From a virus: a stretch of DNA of 39,693 bases. Shown in pieces: positions 29,168 to 37,464 of this stretch (the first letter of the stretch is position 1; the number at the start of each line of letters is the position of its first letter). The notes below the pieces were generated by a model. The model was not told the DNA's origin. It was given only the letters and a program-made list of their open reading frames with translations, and did not search any database. The position numbers and the translations under genes were made by a program. The stretch spans positions 1 to 39,693 of the IMG/VR virus record IMGVR_UViG_3300033141_001892. One strand, 5' to 3'.

Positions 29168-29500
29168 TTATGGCAAATCCTTCACTACTCGAATGTCAAA
29201 TCTCCTCGTAGTGATGATCTTTCCTCCTGAATACGTTATCTGTAATTCAGCATGATACAGTCCGACGTTATTCAGCTCGTCGGCTGCTTTGGTGTAATGG
29301 CACACGCCGTTCGCATAGGGCGTCTGCTTTGCGCAGGTTGATTCAAGCTCTAGCGTCGCGCTGCCTGGCGCTGCAGCCTTGATCGCTATTTCTGTGACGT
29401 CTGTCAGGTCAACCGGTGTTCCGGCATAGTCTTTTACCGTCAAGGGATGCGTGGTAAGCTTGTCGTTCTGCACGACTTCCAGGACTTCAATTTCAGCCAT
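29168..29500 (-). CDS. BppU N-terminal-like Ig-fold virion protein
   Basis: A 110-residue protein. It reads VVQNDKLTTHPLTVKDYAGT, PVDLTDVTEIAIKA, LYHAELQITYSGGKIITTRR, matching the N-terminal Ig-like domain of baseplate upper proteins (BppU) and related surface-anchored domains. The ATG at 29500 lies just after the portal stop, with GGGAGG inside the last portal codons. It probably decorates the head or baseplate. Confidence 0.7.
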   Translation of the reverse strand: MAEIEVLEVVQNDKLTTHPLTVKDYAGTPVDLTDVTEIAIKAAAPGSATLELESTCAKQTPYANGVCHYTKAADELNNVGLYHAELQITYSGGKIITTRRFDIRVVKDLP

Positions 29501-29502
29501 CC

Positions 29503-31476
29503 TCAGCTCCTCCCGAAATATGCCACGACTGTGCATCTGCAGTTTGGCTCTTCTAATTCTGACGGCGTGTTGTCAAGGTTGAAAATGTGCCCGTTCAAGA
29601 GCGCATGGCTTGGCCTCACAACGTCATCGCCAGCTGTAATATATTTTACTTTTTTCACTTTTCCCGAATCCCTGTAAGACTGCTTTATGGACTGCGTCAT
29701 GGCTCTGTGCGATTCCGTTCTCGCAATCGTGTCCGCGTTGTGCTTTGCCCCGTCGACAATCAGCTTCACTTTCTTCCTGATCTTCGGAATGCCTTCCCCA
29801 GCCAACACGCTCTCCTGCACCGCGAACAGCGTCTTCTTTGTCACGTCCTTCCCCACGCTGTTCACAAAAACGTAATTCGACTGCTTCAGAATTTTCTTGA
29901 TCTGCCCGGCCTTTTCGCTGGCCATGATGTTCATGTTCAGAAGCAGTTCCGACTTGTCCCAGCCGTATTGCCAAGAAGCGTCCACGTTCTTGTCAACGGC
30001 TGCCTTCACTTTCTTGGCCCTGGCCTGTTCGATAACCTCTAGCTCTCTCTCCAGGTCTCCGAAATCGTCCGTAATAATTCCCTCGACCTCGCTTCCTTTA
30101 ATCGCTTTCATTAGCTCATTGACCGAGAAAAGCTTGCCCAAGTCCGCTGAATATTCGGCCTCCAGCTTCTCGACCTCATCAGCCTCCAGATTGGTCTCGT
30201 CAGAGTACTCAAAATCTATCTTTACACTGTCCGGCGTGTCCTGCATTGCTTCCTTTTCAATCTCTTCTTTTACCTTGTCCGGATCCAAAACTCCGGCCTC
30301 GATCCTAATCTTCTCGGTCTCGGCCTTGAGCTTGTCTATCTCAGCCAGTTCCTTCTCATCCATTTCCTCCAAAGGATTCCACTCAATAGAAAACTCTCCC
30401 TGGGCGACCTGCTTCGTGTCCTGCAAAATCCTGATGAGCTGCTCGATGACCGGCGTCTCGTCGAGCTCCTGCTTTGAGGAAATGTCCGAATAGTAGTCCT
30501 TCAGATTCATTTCGCTGCCTGTGACGGCCCCTGCTGCAGCGCCCTCCACTATCTGCAGGGGAATGTCAAAACTCATGGCCACGGCCTCCAAAGCCACCTT
30601 AAAATAGTTCTCCGGATTCAAAGCGCTTCCTTTTGCCCCGGTAAAAGCAATCTCCGTGTCGTCGTCGCTAACCCATCCGGTCAAGGAGTTCACGTCCTTC
30701 CACTGCTTTTTTATCTTGTTCATTTCAGTAGGGGATCCGCCCTTCTTTTTGATATGCGGAAAACCGGAGGCATACCTGTAAAATCCCTGGCCCGTGCTCC
30801 AGATCACGTTGTCCAAAACAGTCAGATAGTTGTAGGCCGGCTTCACAAAACCTATTCCGTTCATGCTGTTCCCGTAAGTGTTCACCGGCAGGAAAATGAA
30901 CCGGCTTGCATGAATTGTTTTCGCTTCGCCTTTCCCGATCTTTACTTTTGCCGCAATTATTTCCCCGTATGTTTTCGAGTTCTCGTCCTCGTCCAGAATC
31001 AGTTTCCTCACGTCGCTTGGCGTGATGATGCTCAAATAGTCCAGGCTCCTTGGGTTCTCAACCTTTTCGCTTAATTCTCCCTCGTCCGAAAAGCCCAAGG
31101 CAAGCAAAGCGTATCCTTCGACCATGCCAACCTTCCTGCATTCTTTCAGATTCCACTGCAGGTTCAAATGCGCCACGCCGGTGTCACGCAGCTTGGAGCT
31201 CTTCGAGGAAAAGACGTCGGTCACGTCCTTGATCAGCTGCTCGTTTTCCGATTTGATAAAAAACCAGTTGTCAAAAGTGTCGGACGCAATCTTGTTGACG
31301 AGCTTTCGTGTGATCCCGTTTCTCTCGTACGCCTTCCTGCAGTGCGCGTTCGTGATGTTCGCAGTCCAGAGGTCGCCCTTGGTCAAGGCCTCTGTTCCCT
31401 TGTCTCTAAGTTTCGGAATAAGCAGGCCGTCAACAAACTGCTTCCCTCTACTAATAGCGTCACCGATCACAGACAT
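29503..31476 (-). CDS. Portal protein fused to a MuF-like head morphogenesis domain
   Basis: A 657-residue protein. Residues 1-400 look like a portal (GITRKLVNKIASDTFDNWFF, LDYLSIITPSDVRK, FDIPLQIVEGAAAGAVTGSE near the end of the stem/crown). Residues about 410-560 are acidic and helical. The last 110 residues are a MuF/gp7 domain: NADTIARTESHRAMTQS, DVVRPSHALLNGHIF and NCRCTVVAYF. Natural fusions of the two exist in other tailed viruses. The start at 31476 is supported by the promoter lying upstream of it and by GAGG; the frame is open to 31611 but that part holds the promoter. Confidence 0.85.
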   Translation of the reverse strand: MSVIGDAISRGKQFVDGLLIPKLRDKGTEALTKGDLWTANITNAHCRKAYERNGITRKLVNKIASDTFDNWFFIKSENEQLIKDVTDVFSSKSSKLRDTGVAHLNLQWNLKECRKVGMVEGYALLALGFSDEGELSEKVENPRSLDYLSIITPSDVRKLILDEDENSKTYGEIIAAKVKIGKGEAKTIHASRFIFLPVNTYGNSMNGIGFVKPAYNYLTVLDNVIWSTGQGFYRYASGFPHIKKKGGSPTEMNKIKKQWKDVNSLTGWVSDDDTEIAFTGAKGSALNPENYFKVALEAVAMSFDIPLQIVEGAAAGAVTGSEMNLKDYYSDISSKQELDETPVIEQLIRILQDTKQVAQGEFSIEWNPLEEMDEKELAEIDKLKAETEKIRIEAGVLDPDKVKEEIEKEAMQDTPDSVKIDFEYSDETNLEADEVEKLEAEYSADLGKLFSVNELMKAIKGSEVEGIITDDFGDLERELEVIEQARAKKVKAAVDKNVDASWQYGWDKSELLLNMNIMASEKAGQIKKILKQSNYVFVNSVGKDVTKKTLFAVQESVLAGEGIPKIRKKVKLIVDGAKHNADTIARTESHRAMTQSIKQSYRDSGKVKKVKYITAGDDVVRPSHALLNGHIFNLDNTPSELEEPNCRCTVVAYFGRS

Positions 31477-31500
31477 AAGCATTCCTCGCGAGAAAACCGT

Positions 31501-31557
31501 CCCTATGTCCCTCAAACTTCTATTTATACTTTTACTTTTTTTCAGCGTTTTCAGGCA
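31501..31557 (-). promoter_or_regulatory. Late promoter copy 1 (portal)
   Basis: TATAAATA (31528-31521) is followed after 7 nt by GAGGGACATAG (31513-31503), one mismatch from the other three copies. CTGAAAAAAAG lies 14 nt upstream of the box and a second CCTGAAAA just before it. The portal ATG is 27 nt beyond the element. This explains the gap between terminase and portal genes. Confidence 0.8.
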
Positions 31558-31565
31558 AAAAAGCT

Positions 31566-32927
31566 TCAAATTCCAGCGTCGAAGTGTTCTGTTTTGTTTC
31601 CTGCAACCCACAAGGCCAGGGCTATGCTCCAGAAGGAATCCCCGTGCCCTTCAGGTGTTTCAAGCGCCTGGAGGTCCCCGTCGACTACAAGGATCTGGTC
31701 AATCATTCTCCGGTCGTTCAGCAGCTCTATTTCCTTGTTGTCAACCATTTTCTCGAAATTGGTCGCCATGTCATGCTTTGTCGTTGTCTTGAAAACAACC
31801 GGCTGCAGGACATTGCTTAGTTCTCCGCGCTCGACGAACGATTCCATCTCTCCCCTGGTCGCATCATAGGCCCCACTGTCGACCTTGAACCTTCTCACAA
31901 GCTCGTTGACGTGCCTTCTCTGGTCGTCGTAATTCCATTTGTCCATGAACTTCTGGTAAATCTGAATCCAGTGCCCTGCCGGGCGCTCCTCAAAAATGGC
32001 TACATGGGACGGATGCACTTTCTTCCCAATGTCCCAGCCCAGCACTACATAACTGTCTCTTAGCATTTCCTTTTCCTGCTGCAGCGAAGCATTCACCACG
32101 GTCATGACTTTGTCACGAGTCATCCAGGCCTGCTCCGTCCACACCGGCTTGCATAAATACTCCTGGCTGAAAACTCTGTCCCCCAGCTCTCTTTTCCTTC
32201 TCATCAGCTCTTCCCAAGGCATGTACTCCGGCCACAGGGCTTCCTGCGTCGCCCAGTCCTTCACTGCCGGCAAAACCTGTACCTTGAATCTCTCCGTCAG
32301 CTTCTTGTCGAAAAAGAAATCGAAGTCCGTCTGCGGAGTCCCGACCACGTGCATCTGGCCCCCGGTCTTCAGCATGCCCATTACTTCCGTCACAAAAATC
32401 CTGTTTATTTTGTTCACCACAGTCGGATTCAGCTTGTTCTCCGGATCCCTCAAAGGATCGTCCACGTAAATCCTCGGGCAGTGCACTCCCCTCTTGAACG
32501 AAAGCAATCCGTTCGGCGTAAGCCTTGTTACCTCATGCCTTTTTTCCATCCAAGCATATTTCAGGATCCCTTCCGCCGTCGGCTTCAAGTCAATACAATC
32601 CTCGTAAAACGGGTTCCTTTCAATAAGCTGCTTGATCTTTCCCCCGTGGTATGCCGCCATCTTCGTGTTGTAAGAGAAGTACTGGCACTCCAGGCCCGGG
32701 TTGTAAATCAGGTCATACATAAAATGCGCGTACAAGCTCGTGCTCTTGAAGTGATCCCTTGCGCTCACTCGCATTGTCCTGTCGTTCTTTCCCAAGAACT
32801 CGGCGGTGCTGTAGACGTGCTGCCCTTCGGTGAATCTGTCGAAAGACCTCGAAAAAATATGCTCCATGAAATAGGGAAAATTGTCCTCTCCTGCAATGAT
32901 GTGCCTGGCAAACTCTTCCTCATCCAT
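31566..32927 (-). CDS. Terminase large subunit
   Basis: A 453-residue DNA packaging ATPase-nuclease. The P-loop region reads VSARDHFKSTSLY (about 54-66), a variant in which the glycine before the lysine is replaced. The Walker B strand is RIYVDDPL (Asp156-157), followed by a motif III-like VVGTPQT. The nuclease domain has GWDIGKKVHPSH (Asp near 299), SGAYDATRGEMESF and GHGDSFWSIALAL. ATG 32927 follows the upstream stop; a TTG six codons earlier is possible. It pumps DNA into proheads and cuts concatemers. Confidence 0.9.
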   Translation of the reverse strand: MDEEEFARHIIAGEDNFPYFMEHIFSRSFDRFTEGQHVYSTAEFLGKNDRTMRVSARDHFKSTSLYAHFMYDLIYNPGLECQYFSYNTKMAAYHGGKIKQLIERNPFYEDCIDLKPTAEGILKYAWMEKRHEVTRLTPNGLLSFKRGVHCPRIYVDDPLRDPENKLNPTVVNKINRIFVTEVMGMLKTGGQMHVVGTPQTDFDFFFDKKLTERFKVQVLPAVKDWATQEALWPEYMPWEELMRRKRELGDRVFSQEYLCKPVWTEQAWMTRDKVMTVVNASLQQEKEMLRDSYVVLGWDIGKKVHPSHVAIFEERPAGHWIQIYQKFMDKWNYDDQRRHVNELVRRFKVDSGAYDATRGEMESFVERGELSNVLQPVVFKTTTKHDMATNFEKMVDNKEIELLNDRRMIDQILVVDGDLQALETPEGHGDSFWSIALALWVAGNKTEHFDAGI

Positions 32928-32928
32928 G

Positions 32929-33501
32929 CTATCCCCGGGTTTCAACTCTCTTCAGGTCCTCCAGTGCTGCCTGCTTGTCCCCCAGGAATTCTATTGTATT
33001 GGGCCCGAATTTCACTCTGGACTTGTGGCCCAAGCAGGTTATTCTCCTGTGGGCTTCCTTCAAGATGTGCTTTCCTCGAATCTTCCCGACATGCTCACGG
33101 TCCTCCACGCGCACTATCCCCCTATTGATTACGTAAGCTATGTATTCTTTCCAGATCCTCGCCCACCTCATTCTCCTAGGCGCAACCGAAGGCTGCAAAG
33201 GAGGTTTCTTCTCTTCCTTCGGCCGCGCCCTGGCAGCTTTCTTTTCTTTAAGCAGCAATTTCTTGAATTCTTTTTCCGATGCAGTCTCCCCGTAGACCTC
33301 TGGCTTGACTGCAGCAGGCTTTTCCCCGGCCTTGAAAAACAATTCTATTTCCTGCAGGATCCTCTTTATTTTCGTTGTAGCCGCGAACTCCTTGCCGTCC
33401 CATGCGTATGTCTGCCTGCATCTGGCGCACGCTATCCTCCCGGGATTCTCCTTTGCGATGTTGAAGTCCCTCGATCCGCACTTACACACTTGCTTTTTCA
33501 T
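32929..33501 (-). CDS. Zinc-ribbon protein between terminase genes
   Basis: A 190-residue basic protein. The N-terminus has CKCGSRDF and, 17 residues on, CARCRQTYAWDGKEF, a complete zinc ribbon. The rest is helical and basic, with a C-terminal segment VKFGPNTIEFLGDKQAALEDL. It overlaps the terminase small subunit candidate by 20 bases. It may help DNA recognition during packaging; no family is recognised. Confidence 0.65.
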   Translation of the reverse strand: MKKQVCKCGSRDFNIAKENPGRIACARCRQTYAWDGKEFAATTKIKRILQEIELFFKAGEKPAAVKPEVYGETASEKEFKKLLLKEKKAARARPKEEKKPPLQPSVAPRRMRWARIWKEYIAYVINRGIVRVEDREHVGKIRGKHILKEAHRRITCLGHKSRVKFGPNTIEFLGDKQAALEDLKRVETRG

Positions 33502-33946
33502 GGCTTTCCTCCTTTTCCTTTTTTACCTGCCTGCCTATTTCCAGGATTTTCTGGACAGTGATTCTGCCAGATAGCTCAAGCTTCTGCGGAATAACATCAA
33601 CATAACCCAAGTCCTTATATTGCTTGAATTTTGAATCCGCCTGGTGCTGCAGCAACTGCAATGCCGAAATTTTGGTGTTGTCCGATTTTGTAGAGTTCGC
33701 AATCTTCATGGCCTGGTTTCTTATTGCCCGAAGATCAGCATACAAATCAGCCAAGCGATCTTCTGGAGAGGACTTTCTGAACAGCTCAAGGTTCCGTTTC
33801 CTTATTTTCTTCCTGTACCTTTCAACCTGTCGTGTTGACACGCCTATTTGTTCTGCAATAGCCCGACAGGAATAACCGTTTAACAGAGCGAATTCAACCT
33901 TTTCCAAGCGCTTTTCTATTTCTTCCTTAGTTGCTTGCTTAGCCAT
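33482..33946 (-). CDS. Terminase small subunit candidate
   Basis: A 154-residue protein counted from ATG 33946, with GGAGG 6 nt upstream and an 8-base overlap with the ParB-like gene. The N-terminal HTH (LLNGYSCRAIAEQIGVSTRQV, ERYRKKIRKRN) is followed by a long helical oligomerisation region, the plan of small terminases that bind packaging sites. Its position two genes ahead of the large subunit supports the call. A different HTH regulator remains possible. Confidence 0.72.
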   Translation of the reverse strand: MAKQATKEEIEKRLEKVEFALLNGYSCRAIAEQIGVSTRQVERYRKKIRKRNLELFRKSSPEDRLADLYADLRAIRNQAMKIANSTKSDNTKISALQLLQHQADSKFKQYKDLGYVDVIPQKLELSGRITVQKILEIGRQVKKEKEESHEKASV

Positions 33947-34556
33947 TTGAAGCCTCCATTTGCGACACATTTTTGCCTTCCAGATAGCTTTTGCTGATGA
34001 CTGCAAGCGCTTGGCCTTTGGAATCTAATCCTGTTTTGTTCAAAGCATCCAAGATGACTTTTTCTTTTTTAACGCTTACTACGAATGTGAGCGTTATTGA
34101 CTGATCCTCTGGTTGCTCCACCATTGCGGAGAAATCTTGTGGGGCCTCTAAGAGTTTTAAATAGTTTTTGAGTTCTTTTTCTTCAAATGCCAGGGCTTTC
34201 GATAATTCTTCAAGGGAATTATCCTTGTTTAGTTGTTCGATTAGCGCTGCCAACTGCATGTCCTGCATGTATCCCTTTATATTGTTCATGGCAATAGTGG
34301 CTTTTTTGGCCTGGTTGTCATCCATTTCTACTATAACACAGTCTATTTGTTCAAGATTTGCCTGCTTTGCAGCCCTGAATCTGTGCGCTCCGTCGATTAT
34401 CTCGTATCTTTTGCCTTTTGGTCTAACCAGAATGGGCTGAACCATTCCTTTTTCTTTGACGTGGCGGACTAGCGCAGCGAGCTTGTTTTCCTTCATCACA
34501 TTCGGGTTCCAGTTGTTTTCCGCGAGCTTTGACAGCTCTATTTTTTTTATCTTCAA
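33939..34556 (-). CDS. ParB/Srx-domain protein near the terminase genes
   Basis: A 205-residue protein. The ParB domain (1-90) begins KIKKIELSKLAENNWNPN and has the box DGAHRFRAAK with VQPILVRPKGKRYEI upstream. The C-terminal half is helical with a beta hairpin. The start is TTG at 34556, at ideal distance from GGAGGT; an ATG at 34571 would place that site inside the gene. ParB-fold proteins paired with DNA methyltransferases ahead of terminase genes are common in tailed viruses. Confidence 0.8.
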   Translation of the reverse strand: MKIKKIELSKLAENNWNPNVMKENKLAALVRHVKEKGMVQPILVRPKGKRYEIIDGAHRFRAAKQANLEQIDCVIVEMDDNQAKKATIAMNNIKGYMQDMQLAALIEQLNKDNSLEELSKALAFEEKELKNYLKLLEAPQDFSAMVEQPEDQSITLTFVVSVKKEKVILDALNKTGLDSKGQALAVISKSYLEGKNVSQMEASNG

Positions 34557-34557
34557 T

Positions 34558-34713
34558 TCAATTACCTCCATATTTCAAATTTCCAATGTTTCTTTTTCCT
34601 TTGCCATAGCCTCCGACTTCTGTCTGCATTTTTGGATCTCTGGCAGCCATACCTGATAGCGTGTGCTTTTTTTCGTTGAAGACATCCGAGTAAGGCGGGC
34701 TAAAGCTAATCAT
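34558..34713 (-). pseudogene. Fragment of a second DNA methyltransferase
   Basis: A 51-residue frame starting MISFSPPYSDVFNEKKH and later reading GYGKGKRNIGNLKYG. SPPY is the catalytic motif IV of amino-methyltransferases. The fragment lines up with the motif IV region of the intact enzyme upstream (TSPPFEDNTSGLKHN, then KEQLGNL), but has no SAM-binding motif and stops at once. It looks like the remnant of a duplicated or recombined methyltransferase. The last codons supply the ribosome-binding site of the ParB-like gene. Confidence 0.6.
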
Positions 34714-34715
34714 GT

Positions 34716-35591
34716 CTATGCTGCCTCCGCGTTTTTTTTTTCAAAAACCAGGACATCTTCGTACTCTGCAAACGGATCGCCGGAAACCTTTTCAGGATGC
34801 TTTTGATAAAATTTCTTGCGCGCGTTGCGAATCCAAAAAGAAACAGTTTCAAGCTTTCTATACTTTCTTTCTTTAAAGGAGAATCCTGCTGCTTGACAGA
34901 GTTTTATCGTATCAAGGTCCAAGCGCACCATTTCGCCTTTCCGGACAAAGTTTTTAGTAACCAGCGCCATTGCCCCCCCCCGTCTTAAAACATCAAAACA
35001 GCCTTTGTAAACTAATAGCATGGCGTCAAAGTAGGTTTCACCGGAAAGATTACCTAATTGCTCTTTATTTGATTTGTCTTTAGAATAAGTATCCATTTCT
35101 GCTCGACCTTCAACAACGTCCTTCCCTCGAGCATTGTGTTTTAAACCACTCGTATTATCTTCAAAAGGCGGGCTTGTAATTACTGCATCAATCTTGTCAG
35201 TGTTTTCTTTTAAGACCTTTGAAAGCTGCCTGGAATCGCCCTTGAGAATCGCTGCCTTTCCCATGCCCTTAATCTTGTTCCTGAAAACCTCAACGCTTTT
35301 CAGATTCAACTCAATAATCGAAACAAACTTCTGCTCATACTCAACTCCTATCGCGTTCCGACCAAGCAGCACTGCTTCAATCAAGGTCGTGCCAATGCCG
35401 GCCATGGGATCCAAAACAATGTCCCCGGGCTTACTATACTCAGTGATAATTTTTTGCACTAAAAAAGTCGGCATCTTTGCAGGATGAACCAGGCTTGCTT
35501 TGTCATAGTACCTGCGCTGTTTTGCTGAAGAAACTTTGGGAAAAATCCAGACATCCTCGGGCTTGATTTGGTTGTAATAATCTTCAGCCAT
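34716..35591 (-). CDS. DNA amino-methyltransferase (N4-cytosine or N6-adenine type)
   Basis: A 291-residue enzyme with SAM motif I LDPMAGIGTTL (residues 60-70), a GVEYEQKF motif II, GDSRQL motif III and catalytic motif IV TSPPF (139-143), then later GGAMALVTKNF. A target recognition region probably lies around 143-180. It would protect viral DNA from host restriction or mark it for packaging. The ATG follows GGGGGAATTGG and overlaps the upstream zinc-ribbon gene by 8 bases. Confidence 0.87.
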   Translation of the reverse strand: MAEDYYNQIKPEDVWIFPKVSSAKQRRYYDKASLVHPAKMPTFLVQKIITEYSKPGDIVLDPMAGIGTTLIEAVLLGRNAIGVEYEQKFVSIIELNLKSVEVFRNKIKGMGKAAILKGDSRQLSKVLKENTDKIDAVITSPPFEDNTSGLKHNARGKDVVEGRAEMDTYSKDKSNKEQLGNLSGETYFDAMLLVYKGCFDVLRRGGAMALVTKNFVRKGEMVRLDLDTIKLCQAAGFSFKERKYRKLETVSFWIRNARKKFYQKHPEKVSGDPFAEYEDVLVFEKKNAEAA

Positions 35592-35754
35592 CCAATTCCC
35601 CCATGCTTTTTTCGAACTCTTCCGGTGTTTCTCTTATTGTCATTACTTCCTTCCTGCACTTCTGGCAGTATAGCTTATAGTGCGCAGGCCCTAAAAGCTG
35701 CACGCGGAACACTTTTCCTCCGCACTTGCATTTAATTCTTTTTCCTGGTAACAT
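35584..35754 (-). CDS. Zinc-ribbon microprotein
   Basis: A 56-residue protein with CKCGGKVF and YCQKCRKEV, a four-cysteine zinc ribbon, and an acidic C-terminus. ATG 35754 follows GGGAGG; the frame is open upstream but lies inside the preceding gene. It is coupled to the DNA methyltransferase gene. Function unknown. Confidence 0.72.
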   Translation of the reverse strand: MLPGKRIKCKCGGKVFRVQLLGPAHYKLYCQKCRKEVMTIRETPEEFEKSMGELDG

Positions 35755-36085
35755 CTGATTCCTCCCTATGTTCATTAAGCCTTTGAAGCAAATCCATTGC
35801 CTCTTTTGCAGTTTTTTCGTCCCCCTCCATTCCTGATAAAACTCTTTCAAAAAAAACAAGTCTTTCTGGAGGAGGAAGAACGCGCACGATTTCGGTAACA
35901 AGGCTCAATGCAACAAAGTCCCTGCACCTTTGGTTCAATGATTTCATGTAATTAAACAGCTCATGTTTCATGCGAAACACAAACCTTGCATGAAAAATTT
36001 CCTCTTTTAAATCTTCTTCACTAACGTCAGGCCACATAAGTTTTGCAGCCTTCAAACTCATTTTCTCGTCCTTATTCAAATCCAT
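35732..36085 (-). CDS. Helical protein of unknown function
   Basis: A 117-residue mainly helical protein (SLKAAKLMWPDV, ALSLVTEIVRVLPPPERLVFFERVL). ATG 36085 has GGAGTG upstream and follows the previous stop by four bases; the longer frame to 36130 overlaps that gene. No family is recognised. Confidence 0.62.
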   Translation of the reverse strand: MDLNKDEKMSLKAAKLMWPDVSEEDLKEEIFHARFVFRMKHELFNYMKSLNQRCRDFVALSLVTEIVRVLPPPERLVFFERVLSGMEGDEKTAKEAMDLLQRLNEHREESDVTRKKN

Positions 36086-36089
36086 TTTT

Positions 36090-36281
36090 TCACACTCCGT
36101 AGTCGGTGCCGCCGGCTCCCTGAACCTCAAGCGTTCTCACTCTGGAATGCAGGAGGTTGTTTTTCTTCCTCAGCTCCTTTACTTGTTGCTTCAATTCCTT
36201 CACTTCCAGATTAAGCAGCGCCAGTTTCTGGTTCGTTCTTTCATCCACCATCTGCTTTACTAATCCCTTGATGTCTGCCAT
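36090..36281 (-). CDS. Short coiled-coil protein
   Basis: A 63-residue protein that is one long coiled coil over residues 5-52 (LALLNLEVKELKQQVKELRK), with a glycine-rich tail. The ribosome-binding site is weak (GGGAAG). Possibly a small dimerising adaptor; function unknown. Confidence 0.6.
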   Translation of the reverse strand: MADIKGLVKQMVDERTNQKLALLNLEVKELKQQVKELRKKNNLLHSRVRTLEVQGAGGTDYGV

Positions 36282-36303
36282 ATTCTTCCCGTTTTTCCAA
36301 TTT

Positions 36304-36483
36304 TTATAAGACCACTACGCGTGCCTTCCCGGCGCATTTCTTTATGGCCCTGATTCCCTTCAAGGCGTTCCTCTTCCTGGAGTAGCCTTCGCTTTGCGCG
36401 ATGATCTTGCCGTTGCCTGCTCTCAGTCGGAAGAACCATTCCGGCGTGGCCTCGCCTTCGAATACTTCAAACTTTCCCCTCAC
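36304..36483 (-). CDS. DUF1508 (YegP-like) domain protein
   Basis: A 59-residue protein that is essentially one DUF1508 unit: KFEVFEGEATPEWFFRLRAG, then NGKIIAQSEGYSRKRNALKG and IRAIKKCA. These small alpha/beta modules occur alone or repeated in archaea, bacteria and phages; function unknown. The start is GTG at 36483, 9 nt after GGGAGG. It overlaps the glycosyltransferase gene by 17 bases. Confidence 0.8.
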   Translation of the reverse strand: MRGKFEVFEGEATPEWFFRLRAGNGKIIAQSEGYSRKRNALKGIRAIKKCAGKARVVVL

Positions 36484-37198
36484 GTTTCTCACCTCCCTCT
36501 TTTTTTCTCCTGCATAAGGCTGCCTTGTAGTCCTCAAATCTGACGACTCCGCCGGCATGCCCAATAATTACCTCGGAGTCCACCATTACTTTGTATCCGA
36601 GCGCCCGGACTCTCTCACACCAGACAAGGTCTTCGCCGCAGTTCTGGCCCCACTCGGTTCTCTTGTAGTCAAAGAAATACCATCCGTGCTTCTTAATCAG
36701 CGCCTGGTAAACCTCCGGCCTGCACAGCAGGAATCCGAATCCCAGAGAGTCCGCTTCAAAAAACCTTTTTTTCGGCAGCTCCTCCAGATACAGATAGCTT
36801 GCGTCCCGTCCCTCCAGATACAGGTTTTTCTTTTTGGTTCCCTTGACTTTGTGCTTTTTAAAAATAAGCGGATAGTGCCTGCTGTCTTTCGTGAAGTACA
36901 CTCCACTCAAGATGTCGAACTTCTTTTGCTCCGCATGCCGCACCAGCTTCTCAACGTCCTCTGCCGAAAAAACCGAATCCGAATCCACGTGCAGAATCCA
37001 CTCGAACTGAAAATCCGCGTAGGCCCTGAGCATCGCTTTCGCAAGCTTCGTCCTGGCCTCGTGGATGTAGGTGTCCCCTTTCGTTATCGAGACAACGTTG
37101 TGGCCCCTGGCTATCAGGTTGATGATCGCGTTCTCTCCGGCCTGGTCTGCCTCCCAGGGCCTGCTGCCGTAAAGCGGTCTCAGCAAAGCTATGTTCAC
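36467..37198 (-). CDS. GT-A fold glycosyltransferase, paralogue of 839-1546
   Basis: A 243-residue enzyme. It has WILHVDSDSVF (DSD metal-binding motif), ILSGVYFTKD, ADSLGFGFLLC, NCGEDLVWC and a final IIGHAGG, the same ordered motifs as the glycosyltransferase at 839-1546. The N-terminal VNIALLRPLYG is a typical first strand. The start is GTG at 37198, overlapping the upstream stop as GTGA with GGAGG in front. The cysteines near the active site differ from the first paralogue, so the substrates may differ. Confidence 0.84.
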   Translation of the reverse strand: MNIALLRPLYGSRPWEADQAGENAIINLIARGHNVVSITKGDTYIHEARTKLAKAMLRAYADFQFEWILHVDSDSVFSAEDVEKLVRHAEQKKFDILSGVYFTKDSRHYPLIFKKHKVKGTKKKNLYLEGRDASYLYLEELPKKRFFEADSLGFGFLLCRPEVYQALIKKHGWYFFDYKRTEWGQNCGEDLVWCERVRALGYKVMVDSEVIIGHAGGVVRFEDYKAALCRRKKEGGEKREGKV

Positions 37199-37464
37199 AA
37201 TATCTCCTCCACTTTCTTTGGGTCTTTTAAAAACTTGGTAACCAAGCGCGGTTCTGTAGAACAATAATCAGCCGCTTCCTTCATTGAAAAAGCAGTAAAG
37301 GCATCTGATTCAATAATCTTCTCAAGCTCAGCAACAGAATACCTTGGCTCGCCTTCAAGAACCCAATCCAGAACCATCCTTTGTATGTCCCCACTTTCAG
37401 TCAGTTTGCCTGTCAAATCTTTTTTTATTTTTTCCTTGATTTCTTTCTCGCTTCTCAATCCCAT
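37195..37464 (-). CDS. Helical protein of unknown function
   Basis: An 89-residue protein with a lysine-rich start and helices (IQRMVLDWVLEGEPRYSVAE, LVTKFLKDPKKVEEIL). GGAGGAGG lies before the ATG. It overlaps both neighbours slightly. No family is recognised. Confidence 0.62.
   Translation of the reverse strand: MGLRSEKEIKEKIKKDLTGKLTESGDIQRMVLDWVLEGEPRYSVAELEKIIESDAFTAFSMKEAADYCSTEPRLVTKFLKDPKKVEEIL

Noticed and set aside
37378-37400. A further copy of the late promoter element (TATGTCCCC)
   Set aside because: It lies inside the 37195-37464 gene, departs from the consensus and has no AT-rich box 7 nt away.
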